Positions 32,589 to 40,583 of a stretch of DNA of 40,583 nucleotides are shown piece after piece; positions within the stretch are counted from its first letter, which is position 1; each line of letters starts with the position of its first letter. Position numbers and translations under genes: made by a program. Location: positions 1 to 40,583 of the forward strand of contig CAZKUN010000061.1 of assembly GCA_964555935.1 (NCBI GenBank), in the 5' to 3' direction. Below the pieces are notes generated by a model. That model was not told the DNA's origin, did no database searches, and saw only the letters and a program-made list of their open reading frames with translations. The DNA is from CAZKUN01 sp964555935. Its GTDB lineage: Bacteria > Armatimonadota > Zipacnadia > Zipacnadales > VGFC01.

Positions 32589-35096
32589 CTACTGAAAGTT
32601 GCGGCCGTTGGCGCCATACATCTTCCCATCCGCGCCCGGGCACCAGAACGTGAAGAAGATATCCGGCGCGTGGGACTTCTTCGATATGCTGTAGTAGGAG
32701 AATCGGCCCTGGTCGTCGGTGGGCGGCGTCGGTCGGTCGCCATCCACGAGAGCGTCACTGACCATCAGGCGGACCCCCGGCACGGGGTTGCCGCGCAAGT
32801 CCGTCACCGCGCCGATGATGGTCACCTCCAGTCCGTCCGCCGTCTGCTGGGGTTTGTGCCCGATAATGTTGATGTTCAGCCACGGCTCCCTCGATGCCAG
32901 CACCTCAGCCGGCAGCGGTTGGGCCAACCCAAGATCGGCGACCTGCCGCGGGATCTCCGGGCGCATGATGGGGATCTGCCTGTCGCCCATGAACCACGAC
33001 ACCAGGTCGCATGTATCCTGCGCGTACGTGAACGCCTCCATGAGCGTGACCGTGCCATCCCCGTCCGCGTCGCTGCTAGCCGGTATCGCCCGAGAGACGC
33101 GCCCTCCGAGCTTCGCTCGCTTCCAGGCTGGCATTCCGCCTTCCATCGCCTCGCAAAACAGCGGCGTGAACACCGTCGCGCCCAGCCAAGGCAGGTCCGT
33201 CAAGAACGTATAGCCCGTTGCCGACCTCGTCCGCTCACACGCCGCGACCACATACACGGCATGGTTTGGGTCGAGCGACGCGCACTCGCCGGTCAGCCCG
33301 TCGGGCGACATGGCGAACCCGCCCGAGAAACACGTATCCAAGATCACGACGACGTTGCGACATGGGAGTTCGTCGAGCGCCTCTTTCAGTTCGTGATCAT
33401 ACAACGGCCCCGTGCTCAGCGCGAGGTACTCGGTCCCCCGCCCCGTGTTGTCCGTTGAGCCCCCATGTCCACAGTAGTAGATCGCCACAACGTCATCGCC
33501 GTCGGCCAACTCCGCCAGCCGCGCGATATCGGCTTTGACCAGTTCGGGAGTCACTTCGTCGTCGGTCACGCCGACCTCATCACACCGGACCGTCATGTCC
33601 TCCCACGGGATTCCCAGCTGCTCGTGGAACGTGTTACGGACCTGGTTCACGTTGCACGGCACGAGCCACAGGTCAGTGGCCTGGTCATCGGGATACTCGG
33701 CGCACCCATACAGCAGCGCCCAAGCTCGCGGCGTCCCATCCCCCGGGGCGGGTTCTCTGGTTTCCACGGGAGCCGTCGAGGCCACAGCCGCTGTGCCTGC
33801 GACCTCGATGGATACCGTCGCGGCCGCGCTGACGAGGTCACCACTGTGCGCCCGGTACGCGAACCGATCGGCGCCTACATACCCCAGGTCAGGCACGTAC
33901 CGCAGATCCCCCATCGTCCCGGTCAGCGTGCCATGCTCCGGCGGGGTGTCGACCCGGAACGTCAACTTGGCGTCGGCCACGGTGCTGCCCGTCAACGTGA
34001 CCGCCACCGGCGTGTCCGTCGCCGTCGCCAGCGCCTGATCCGGCGCCCATGGCGTGTCGTCGACCGGGGCGAGCCAGAGGCCGTCGGCCACTGTACACAT
34101 CAGCAGCGACCCATCCCGCGCGACGCGCAGGCGCCCGGTCTCGAATGCCCGGCCGATCTCCGTTTGGATCTGTGCCTTCATCAGGTAGATGCCGACGTTA
34201 CTGAGGTTGCGGGAGTCGAACGCCCGGAGGATCTTGCCCCTGTCGGGCGCGACGTGGAGAAAAGGCGCTGACGGATGATAGGCCGCCCCGGTCGTCCGGC
34301 GCTCGTCTGGGTCAGCCGGGGCACCGACTTCCGCGAGCGCCGCGTCGTAGACCATCGTCGTGGGAATGCCAGGGAGAGCGAACTGCGTCCCGTCCGCATT
34401 GACGGCTATATCCCAGGCCGGTTGCTTCCTCTCAACCTTCACCACGTCACCGTCCTCGACGCGTATCCTGCCGAACAGCCCGCTGCCGAGCGCGCCATCA
34501 GACTCTACTGTCCCCGCGAACCCGATAACGCTCCCATCGGCGCTGGCCGATACCATGGTCGCGTGGGGCGCGTCTTCGAGGAACACGTCCCACTCGCCGG
34601 TCCTGGGGTTGAGCCGGCGCATCGGCACGCGGCCCTCGCGTTGACGTTTCGATCGGGAGGTGATGAAGGCTATCCCGGTCTTGGCGAACGCGACAGCGTG
34701 AGTGCCTGATTCATCAGTCGCGGCGGGGAAAGATTGCGTCACTCCGGCGTCGGTGCTGAGGTCAATCAGGTGAACCCACACGTCGGTCGCGGATCGGTTC
34801 GCGTCGGCGACCACGAGCAGGCTCTCGTCCGGCGATAGCGCCAGCCCCATCAACCGCGTTCCCTCGCCCGCGACGGGGAAGGGCTCGAGGAACTCCTTTC
34901 GCCCCACGTCAAAGCGCATCACGGCGTCGACGCTGGTCATGTAGACGGTCTGCCGCCCCACGGAGAAGACCATGTCAGCCACTTGGCCGCCGGAGATGAG
35001 CGCCCCCTCAGCCAAAGACGCCGCCGAGCACATCACCACGGCGAGCGCAGCGAGCGCCGGCCTCCATCCTCTGCCTCGTCGCATGCACGTGACCAT
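32589..35096 (-). CDS. Secreted caspase-like (C14-type) multidomain protein
   Basis: An 835-aa exported protein. The N-terminus MVTCMRRGRGWRPALAALAV contains the signal peptide; the ATG at 35096 has GGAAGG eight bases upstream. Residues of about 30-340 look like a beta-propeller (DESLLVVADANRS, LLMCTVADGLWLAPVDD). A cadherin-like sandwich follows (TPPEHGTLTGTMGDLRYVPD). The caspase-like p20 region has AWALLYGCAEYP, then His544 in YYCGHGGSTDN and Cys589 in VVILDTCFSGG, so the His/Cys dyad is intact. Next is a textbook EF-hand loop (DADGDGTVTLME, residues 676-687) and a C-terminal carboxypeptidase-regulatory-like domain (DLRGNPVPGVRLMVSD). Substrates unknown. Bacterial caspase relatives usually cut after Arg or Lys and may need calcium. 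Confidence 0.82.
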   Translation of the reverse strand: MVTCMRRGRGWRPALAALAVVMCSAASLAEGALISGGQVADMVFSVGRQTVYMTSVDAVMRFDVGRKEFLEPFPVAGEGTRLMGLALSPDESLLVVADANRSATDVWVHLIDLSTDAGVTQSFPAATDESGTHAVAFAKTGIAFITSRSKRQREGRVPMRRLNPRTGEWDVFLEDAPHATMVSASADGSVIGFAGTVESDGALGSGLFGRIRVEDGDVVKVERKQPAWDIAVNADGTQFALPGIPTTMVYDAALAEVGAPADPDERRTTGAAYHPSAPFLHVAPDRGKILRAFDSRNLSNVGIYLMKAQIQTEIGRAFETGRLRVARDGSLLMCTVADGLWLAPVDDTPWAPDQALATATDTPVAVTLTGSTVADAKLTFRVDTPPEHGTLTGTMGDLRYVPDLGYVGADRFAYRAHSGDLVSAAATVSIEVAGTAAVASTAPVETREPAPGDGTPRAWALLYGCAEYPDDQATDLWLVPCNVNQVRNTFHEQLGIPWEDMTVRCDEVGVTDDEVTPELVKADIARLAELADGDDVVAIYYCGHGGSTDNTGRGTEYLALSTGPLYDHELKEALDELPCRNVVVILDTCFSGGFAMSPDGLTGECASLDPNHAVYVVAACERTRSATGYTFLTDLPWLGATVFTPLFCEAMEGGMPAWKRAKLGGRVSRAIPASSDADGDGTVTLMEAFTYAQDTCDLVSWFMGDRQIPIMRPEIPRQVADLGLAQPLPAEVLASREPWLNINIIGHKPQQTADGLEVTIIGAVTDLRGNPVPGVRLMVSDALVDGDRPTPPTDDQGRFSYYSISKKSHAPDIFFTFWCPGADGKMYGANGRNFQ

Positions 35097-35212
35097 GTCC
35101 CTCACCTTCCCCTCGCAGCCGTCTCATCGCCCGCCTCAAACGAGGGCTTCCTTCGTTCCGTGGCTTGTCGCGTCCTGCAAATGGGGCGTGAGGCGGACGG
35201 GCGGGTGTCTGT

Positions 35213-36787
35213 CTAGGGGCGGTCGGGGTCCGGCGTCCAGCCGATGGCGTCCATCATTGGCGCGAGTTCCGGGCAGGACATGAAGACATCCCACAGCAGG
35301 CCGGTGCGGTGGTTTTCGATCATGCAGACGATGGGGCCTTGGTCGATGGCGAGGTAGCTCTTGGCGACCCAGCCGCGGTCGAGGTTGATCGCATCGCGGA
35401 AGCCGAAGGGCCCGAACATCTCGGCGCCGTGGGTATCGTAGAGATGGCGTAGCATCGCCATCGATTCGGCCGGCGCGTACGGCATTGAACTCAGGGCGGC
35501 GGTTGGGGCGATAGTGCCATCCTCGTTGCCCGGACGATTCGCGCGGTAGCCATCAGGCACGTCGCTGGCGGTGAGGCCCCAGAGCCGACTGCTGAGACCC
35601 TTGCGGTTCTGTGGGTTCTCGTCGCAATAGGCATGGTGAATGAGCGCGATGGTGCGGGAGTTGTCGAAGTAGTTGCAGTACTTGTCTCGACCGTGCGGGT
35701 CGAAGCCCAGGAAGCTGTAGTGGGTCCAAAACATCGGCCCCCCGAGATCAGGCCCGACGTCGAGCGTGCGGCCGTAAAACTCCTTGCCGTTCGCGTACCG
35801 GTCCGTGATCCAGCCCTGCTCATAGGCGTCCGCCGGCAACGGGTGGGTGGGTGAGGCGATGCCCAAGAGATAGGCGATCATGCATTCGTTCCAGCCGGCG
35901 AACTTGTGGTTCATCCCGAAGTCGTGATCGCGCGACCAGTGCCAGTAGAGCCGCCGGTTGTCGGGCTCCTCTCTCGGGTTGAGGTACCAGTCCCATTGCA
36001 CCTCGCGCCAGAGACGGTCGGCGGTCTCGCGGATGTGGGCTTCGGTGGGCGTGTCGGCATCGAAATACTGACGGGTGGCAAGGATCCCCTGGACCAGGAA
36101 CGCGGTCTCGACGATGTCGCCGCCGTCGTCGTCGATGGGGAGGCCATTGTCATCGAGGACGGGCTGACCGTCTTTCATCTTTCGGGCAAAGCGGATCGTC
36201 TCGCCGGTCGCGCCATCCAGCCAGTGCGACCACACGCCGTGGTAGCGCTGGACGTCCTCCTCGAGGAACGTAAGGAGTTTCAGCACTCGCTCCGCGCAGG
36301 CTTCACGCGTCACGAAGCCGCGCTCCGCTCCGACCAACAGTGCCATCAGCCCGAAACCCGTGCCGCCGGTGGTGACGGGTCGGGATGGGCGGCCGCCCTG
36401 GTAGCGCTCATACGCCATGCCTGAGATCGAATGCGCGCCATCCCAGAAGTAGCGGAAGGTCGCCTCCTGGACGAAATCGAGCAGCGCCTCGTCATCTTCG
36501 GCGATGGTGGTCGCGGAAACGGGCCCGAGGATGGTGTCGCCGACCGCGACGCGGTACCATGCGGCCAGTCCGTTCTCGCCGATCCAATCGCAGTGAACGT
36601 TGACGACGACCGGCGGCTCGGTGATGACCACCCACGGGCCGTCGGCGGCAGGAGCGCGCTCGACAGTGTACGTCACGTCTTCGCCCGCTTGAGGCTCCCA
36701 GCGGAGGTAGACGGACTTGTCGTGACCGGTGGCGGTGAGGGTCTGGGACACTGCGGCGAGAGATGCAAGGGTCGTTAGAAGGATCAT
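35213..36787 (-). CDS. Secreted GH144-type glucanase (glucoamylase-like domain, PF10091)
   Basis: A 524-aa exported protein starting MILLTTLASLAAVSQTLTAT. An FN3-like sandwich (about residues 20-105) precedes the alpha/alpha-toroid. Toroid signatures include QEATFRYFWDGAHSISGMAYE, FLEEDVQRYHGVWSHWLDGA and FAGWNECMIAYLLGIASPTH. These match the PF10091/GH144 group, known for endo-beta-1,2-glucanase and related activities. The GH144 assignment is by motif memory. The gene precedes, in the same direction, the caspase-like gene and follows the sulfatase gene. Confidence 0.82.
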   Translation of the reverse strand: MILLTTLASLAAVSQTLTATGHDKSVYLRWEPQAGEDVTYTVERAPAADGPWVVITEPPVVVNVHCDWIGENGLAAWYRVAVGDTILGPVSATTIAEDDEALLDFVQEATFRYFWDGAHSISGMAYERYQGGRPSRPVTTGGTGFGLMALLVGAERGFVTREACAERVLKLLTFLEEDVQRYHGVWSHWLDGATGETIRFARKMKDGQPVLDDNGLPIDDDGGDIVETAFLVQGILATRQYFDADTPTEAHIRETADRLWREVQWDWYLNPREEPDNRRLYWHWSRDHDFGMNHKFAGWNECMIAYLLGIASPTHPLPADAYEQGWITDRYANGKEFYGRTLDVGPDLGGPMFWTHYSFLGFDPHGRDKYCNYFDNSRTIALIHHAYCDENPQNRKGLSSRLWGLTASDVPDGYRANRPGNEDGTIAPTAALSSMPYAPAESMAMLRHLYDTHGAEMFGPFGFRDAINLDRGWVAKSYLAIDQGPIVCMIENHRTGLLWDVFMSCPELAPMMDAIGWTPDPDRP

Positions 36788-36826
36788 GCGTTCCGCCTGG
36801 TGGGAGCGTTCCTGACATGGACGGCG

Positions 36827-36844
36827 TCGGGTTGGGAAACCCGA
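36827..36844. repeat. Dispersed hairpin, copy 14
   Basis: Stem TCGGGTT/AACCCGA with loop GGGA, led by GGACGGCG and followed by CCTACGAACGG. It lies in the 78-base gap between two minus-strand genes, immediately upstream of the GH144 gene. Confidence 0.8.
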
Positions 36845-36865
36845 CCTACGAACGGCAGACGGTGG

Positions 36866-38197
36866 CTAGCCTTCGAGGGGTCGACCCCTCGCATTCCAGT
36901 CTTCCCAGGCTCTGCCGAGGCTAATCCCGTGGGCGACCAACGGGTCTTCGGTGAGCCCGTTCTTCTCCATGTGGGCCGACTTCCACGTGTTCAGCTTGGC
37001 TTCGAGGTCAGCGGCGAGATCGGGATGGGTCTCCGCGATATTGGTCAGCTCATCGGGGTCCTTGCGGAGGTCGTAAAGCTCGCGCTCGGGGTTTCCGTGC
37101 AGATCGGGGATCATCGCGCGGATCAGTTTGTGAGTCCCAGTGCGGATGGCCCATTTGGCCTGCCACGTGCACTCCTGGCTGACGACGAAATCCCGCACGC
37201 GCTGACTCTCGCCGGTCACGAGAGGCGCGAGACTCTGACCCTCGATGGAGTCGGGCGCGGCCACGCCCATCACATCGAGAATCGTGGGCGAGATGTCGAC
37301 GTGCTGGCTGAAGGCATCCACGCGCTTGCCAGGCTCGACGCCCCCCGGCCATCGGGCGACGAGCGGGCAACGGATGTTGCCATCGTAGAGACCGTGGTGA
37401 TCGAAGAAGATGTCATGTCGGTACATCAACTCGCCATGGTCGGCAAGGACGATCACGAGCGTATCGTCCTCGCGACCGCACTCTTTGAGCGCGTCGAGCA
37501 CCGCCCCAACGCCCTCGTCGGCGTGTTGGATCTCGCCGTCGTATAGACCGACCACGTACTCCGCGTCACGCATGCCCTCGGGCAGCTTCTCGAACCACTT
37601 GCGCCACATGACGCTGAAGTACTGGTCCTTGAGCGGGGCGAGGGTATCATTGCTTGGGTCGGTGGGATCGCCCTCGTAGAAGCGGTCGAAGCGCTCGGGC
37701 GGGAGGTAGGGCGTGTGCGGATCCCAGTAGTGGATTGCGGCGAAGAAGGGCTCGTCGCCGTGGTGCCTCAGCCAGGGAATCACGCGGGAGTTCAGCCGCT
37801 CGCAGCTATAGCCGTCCTCGGGCCCGGGGAACGTTGAGTCCACCACGAACTCGAAGCCATGGACGAACCAGCTCTGGTACCTGGGGAGGCAGTCGAACGA
37901 GGCGGTGGTCAAGCCGTCTTGGCGGAGCAGCGTCGGCAACCACGGCGTGCCGGGCTTGAGGTCGTTTCCGCCCTTGTGGCTCACGACGCCGTGAGTGATG
38001 CTGTATTGGCCGGTGTAGGTCGTCGTGAATGAGGGCTGGGTGGGAACGCTGGAGGCGAAGAAGCGGTCGAAGACAACGCCTTCGGAGGCGAGGCGGTCGA
38101 TGTTCGGGCTGGTTGGGCGATCGTACCCGTAGCATCCCAGGTGATCAGCCCGCAGCGAATCGACGAAGATCATCAGTACATTGCGCGGACGTGCCAT
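36866..38197 (-). CDS. Sulfatase-fold hydrolase lacking the formylglycine motif
   Basis: A 443-aa alkaline-phosphatase-superfamily enzyme. It starts MARPRNVLMIFVDSLRADHL; the ATG at 38197 gives this normal opening, and the frame opening at 38746 only adds non-homologous residues. Metal sites include Asp13, ADHGELMYRHDIF and FDHHGLYDGN. At the nucleophile site, where sulfatases have (C/S)-x-P-x-R, it reads T53-Q-P-S-F57 (VPTQPSFTTTYTGQYSITHG). Thr in place of the modifiable Cys suggests it is a phosphodiesterase- or phosphatase-like relative using Thr, or has another role. It has no signal peptide, unlike many secreted sulfatases. The C-terminus WNARGRPLEG is encoded over an 18-bp palindrome. 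Confidence 0.85.
   Translation of the reverse strand: MARPRNVLMIFVDSLRADHLGCYGYDRPTSPNIDRLASEGVVFDRFFASSVPTQPSFTTTYTGQYSITHGVVSHKGGNDLKPGTPWLPTLLRQDGLTTASFDCLPRYQSWFVHGFEFVVDSTFPGPEDGYSCERLNSRVIPWLRHHGDEPFFAAIHYWDPHTPYLPPERFDRFYEGDPTDPSNDTLAPLKDQYFSVMWRKWFEKLPEGMRDAEYVVGLYDGEIQHADEGVGAVLDALKECGREDDTLVIVLADHGELMYRHDIFFDHHGLYDGNIRCPLVARWPGGVEPGKRVDAFSQHVDISPTILDVMGVAAPDSIEGQSLAPLVTGESQRVRDFVVSQECTWQAKWAIRTGTHKLIRAMIPDLHGNPERELYDLRKDPDELTNIAETHPDLAADLEAKLNTWKSAHMEKNGLTEDPLVAHGISLGRAWEDWNARGRPLEG
36874..36891. repeat. Perfect 18-bp palindrome in the coding tail of the sulfatase-fold gene
   Basis: CGAGGGG-TCGA-CCCCTCG is a perfect inverted repeat covering the codons for ARGRPLE at the end of the gene. 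It could form a stem-loop in the mRNA or bind a dimeric protein. Origin from a repeat element is possible but not shown. Confidence 0.6.
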
Positions 38198-38320
38198 GGG
38201 CGCGAGTCTAACACAGCCCGAATCGATGCGCAAGCGCTCTAACGCGGCGACGGAGGGTGCGGTTCTCACGCCGGCGAAGGCCCGTCGTGGCGCTGAGATC
38301 GACTTCAGGAGGAGTCCCAC
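38198..38320. promoter_or_regulatory. Short divergent region between the sulfatase-fold and LamG genes
   Basis: These 123 bases must hold promoters for both divergent genes, though no clear boxes stand out. AGGAGGAG at 38307-38314 is a strong ribosome site for the gene starting at 38321. Confidence 0.4.
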
Positions 38321-40583
38321 GTGACACGCCTCTCCCCCCTGCCCCATCGAGCCCGTGGATGGTTGACCGGCCTGGCGATCACCACGGCTATCGTCGCATC
38401 GACGGTGACGCGCGCGGCGGACTACGCGAAGACGGTTCTTCAGGATCGGCCGCTGGGCTACTGGCGGATGGAGGAGACCGAGGGCACCTCGGCGGCGGAC
38501 GCCTCGGGCAATGGCATCCACGGGGTCTACGGCTGCAACAAAGGCGACCAGTGGCTCCCAATCCTGGGGCAGCCCAGCGCGACTCCGAGCCTTGGGCGGG
38601 CGGTGGACCTGCGCACCGGTGCGCTGGGGCGGGTGCTCGTGGAGGACGATCGGTTCGGGTGGACCGGAGCCGGCGCCGTCGAGGCGTGGGTCAAAGTGAC
38701 GAACGACGGCTACGGGAATCAGCGGATCATCTCCACCGAGGCCCACGGCGGTCAGGCGGGCTGGGCGCTGACACTCGACGGGAGCAACGCCGAGGGCTGG
38801 ACCCTCAGCCTGACCGTCGCGGGGCGAGGCACTTACAGCGCCTCACCGGCGGCCGTCGCGGGGAACACGTGGAACCACGTAGTGGTCTCGACCGACACCG
38901 AGCGCACCGCGTCGCTTTACGTGAATGGGGAGTTGGTGGGGACTGCCCCCGGCGCGGCCGAACCCGCGCCGGGAACGGCGGGCCTGCGGATCGGATCGCC
39001 GGGCGCCCCCACATGGACGGGCGAGTTCGTGCTGTTCGGGCTCGTCGACGAAGTCGCGTGCTACGACCACGAACTGCCCGCCGGGAGGGTGATGGCTCAC
39101 TTTGAGGCCGCTGAATACACGCCGCCGGATCCCGATGCGGTTGCCTGGGGGCAGGCCATCACCGTTGTGGCCGGTCGCGAGCCTTACACGGACGAGACGG
39201 AAGGCCACATCGTCGTCGGCGTGGCGGATGGCGCGCCGAATGGCCTGCGGGCCGAGATCCTGCGAGGCGAGCAGACTGTCGCCGATGAGCGGGACATCCC
39301 GCCTGGCGCGAGGACGCTGATACCCATCGCGCTCGCGGACCTGGCGGAGGGCACGAACGCGCTGACGTGCCGCGTCCGCTTGAACGAGGGGGAAGCTCTC
39401 GACAAGGGCGTGCGGCTAGTGAAGCTGCCGCCCAAGGCGGACGAGGTGAAGGTCGACCGGATCGCGCGTGGCGTCATAGTCGACGGGCTGCCCCAGGTAC
39501 CGTATGGGTTCTACTCCGACGCGGACCCCGGCACGCTCCCTGATGATGAGATCGTCAACGGCTTCAACCTGATCTCGCCCTACTGGAGCGTGCGCGAGGA
39601 GCGTTCGCCGGACGAGTTTGGGGCGATCCGCGACCAGATGGATCGGTGCGCGGCGGTGGGGATGAAGGTGAACTACCACCTCAACCGGCCTGCCGCGTTG
39701 CCCGGTAGCAACGAAAAGCGGGCCGCCATCCGAGCTGAGGTGGAGGCGTTCCGCGATCACCCGGCTCTGCTGTCGTGGTACATCGCCGACGAGCCGGACT
39801 ACGGTCTGCCTTTCTCGGTGGTGCGCGAGACGTATGAGTTCGTCAAGAGGCTCGATCCGTATCATCCCGTCACGCTTGTCGTCGCGTCATCGCTGAACCT
39901 GAGAGACTACGCGGCGGCGACCGACATCCTCATGGTAGACCCCTACCCGATCCCGCACAGCACGGTTACGGATGTGGGAGACCTCGTCGACGAGGCGCGG
40001 CGGCTGACCGGCGGATGCGTCCCGATCTGGGTCGTGCCGCAGGCGTTCGGCGGCGGCGAGGGCACGCCTCGCGAGCCGAGCGCGGGCGAGGAGAGGGTGA
40101 TGACGTATCTCGCCCTACTGAATGGCGCGACGGGCGTCCAGTACTTCGTGCGCCGCGCGCCACTAGGCAACCCGAAGTCGCCGATCGTGTGGTCGGAGTG
40201 TCGGACGATGGCGATGGAGGTGCAGGAACTCGCGCCTGCGTTGCTATCAGGCCAGTCCGGACCCGATGTGAGCGCCGAGCCGAACACGATCCAGGCGCGG
40301 GCGTTCGTCGAGCGCGGGATGCTGACGCTGATCGCCGTGAATCCGGAGAACGCCCCCACCATGTGTCGGCTGACGGTCGAGGGGAGCGAGTACAGCGGCT
40401 CCGCCGACGTCCCGTTCGAGTTCCGGCAAGTCGACGTGGCGGGCGGGGTCATCGACGAGCCGATCGATGCTCTCGACACGCGGGTCTACCGGATCCCATA
40501 CGGCCCGCAGCCAGCGGAAGACCTCACCCCGGATCCGGGCAACCTCACGCTGAACGCGAGCTGGGAGGCTATGGTCACCGCGG
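38321..40583 (+). CDS. Secreted LamG plus TIM-barrel glycoside-hydrolase-like protein, partial
   Basis: An open frame runs from a GTG at 38321 (AGGAGGAG just upstream) for 754 codons to the window edge without a stop, so the C-terminus is missing. The N-terminus has a signal peptide (GWLTGLAITTAIVASTVTRA). A LamG/concanavalin-type lectin domain follows at about residues 33-235 (LGYWRMEETEGTSAADASGN, VEAWVKVTNDGYG, WNHVVVSTDTERTASLYVNG). Then come beta-sandwich segments and, from about residue 385 (IVDGLPQVPYGFY), a TIM-barrel-like domain with SWYIADEPDYG; Glu491 of DEP is a catalytic candidate. LamG parts bind sugars or surfaces. The family and substrate of the barrel are unknown to me. It is divergent from the sulfatase-fold gene. 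Confidence 0.8.
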   Translation, partial: MTRLSPLPHRARGWLTGLAITTAIVASTVTRAADYAKTVLQDRPLGYWRMEETEGTSAADASGNGIHGVYGCNKGDQWLPILGQPSATPSLGRAVDLRTGALGRVLVEDDRFGWTGAGAVEAWVKVTNDGYGNQRIISTEAHGGQAGWALTLDGSNAEGWTLSLTVAGRGTYSASPAAVAGNTWNHVVVSTDTERTASLYVNGELVGTAPGAAEPAPGTAGLRIGSPGAPTWTGEFVLFGLVDEVACYDHELPAGRVMAHFEAAEYTPPDPDAVAWGQAITVVAGREPYTDETEGHIVVGVADGAPNGLRAEILRGEQTVADERDIPPGARTLIPIALADLAEGTNALTCRVRLNEGEALDKGVRLVKLPPKADEVKVDRIARGVIVDGLPQVPYGFYSDADPGTLPDDEIVNGFNLISPYWSVREERSPDEFGAIRDQMDRCAAVGMKVNYHLNRPAALPGSNEKRAAIRAEVEAFRDHPALLSWYIADEPDYGLPFSVVRETYEFVKRLDPYHPVTLVVASSLNLRDYAAATDILMVDPYPIPHSTVTDVGDLVDEARRLTGGCVPIWVVPQAFGGGEGTPREPSAGEERVMTYLALLNGATGVQYFVRRAPLGNPKSPIVWSECRTMAMEVQELAPALLSGQSGPDVSAEPNTIQARAFVERGMLTLIAVNPENAPTMCRLTVEGSEYSGSADVPFEFRQVDVAGGVIDEPIDALDTRVYRIPYGPQPAEDLTPDPGNLTLNASWEAMVTA

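Noticed and set aside
38198..38746. 183-residue N-terminal extension of the sulfatase-fold protein
   Set aside because: The extension is antisense to the LamG gene, is not protein-like, and would move the standard N-terminus inward.

Overview
The window looks like chromosomal DNA from an uncultured, GC-rich bacterium of a polysaccharide-degrading lineage. Planctomycetota, Hydrogenedentota, Armatimonadota and Poribacteria are the kinds of groups that fit. The reasons are the many secreted glycoside-hydrolase-like proteins, a sulfatase-fold enzyme, LamG and caspase-like secreted proteins, a Tat lipoprotein, and frequent GTG/TTG starts. No rRNA or other phylogenetic marker is present, so the phylum is inference. 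I see no tRNA, CRISPR array, insertion sequence or phage gene.

Region 1 (about 430-9254, + strand) is one tightly packed putative operon. It encodes a MarR-type regulator, an octopine/nopaline-type (opine) dehydrogenase, a Tat-exported lipoprotein binding protein, two Dpp/Opp-type permeases, two ATPases and a glutamine-dependent asparagine synthetase. A -35/-10 promoter with a 12-bp palindrome (TTGCTATAGCAA) touching the -10 box lies ahead of the regulator. The operon looks like a self-regulated uptake and metabolism unit for an opine-like or amino-acid-derived compound. It is the best candidate here for an undescribed system.

Region 2 (9712-32497) is a carbohydrate-degradation locus. It holds a secreted 1032-aa TIM-barrel protein with an inserted jelly-roll domain, a GHL6/beta-galactosidase-trimerisation protein, a secreted 1427-aa GH2-like protein, a frameshifted nitrilase-superfamily amidohydrolase and a secreted oligogalacturonate-lyase-like propeller. 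A five-gene minus-strand operon follows: Gfo/Idh/MocA oxidoreductase, VOC protein, GH42 beta-galactosidase, small conserved protein and an alpha/alpha-toroid protein. Divergent from it is an L-arabinose pathway (araB, araD and a fucose-isomerase-family isomerase standing in for AraA). Together these suggest use of galactose- and arabinose-bearing plant polymers such as pectic arabinogalactan (inference).

Region 3 (32589-40583) encodes a secreted caspase-like protein with propeller, cadherin-like and EF-hand parts, a GH144-type glucanase, a sulfatase-fold enzyme lacking the formylglycine motif, and a LamG plus TIM-barrel protein that runs off the window end.

Across regions 2 and 3 and the gaps around them lies a family of at least 14 short hairpins. 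Their stems differ in sequence but stay paired, and many are followed by a C-T-A-C-G tail. Some lie between genes in every orientation, one lies inside the GH2-like coding sequence, and one forms the coding tail of the propeller protein. None lies inside region 1.
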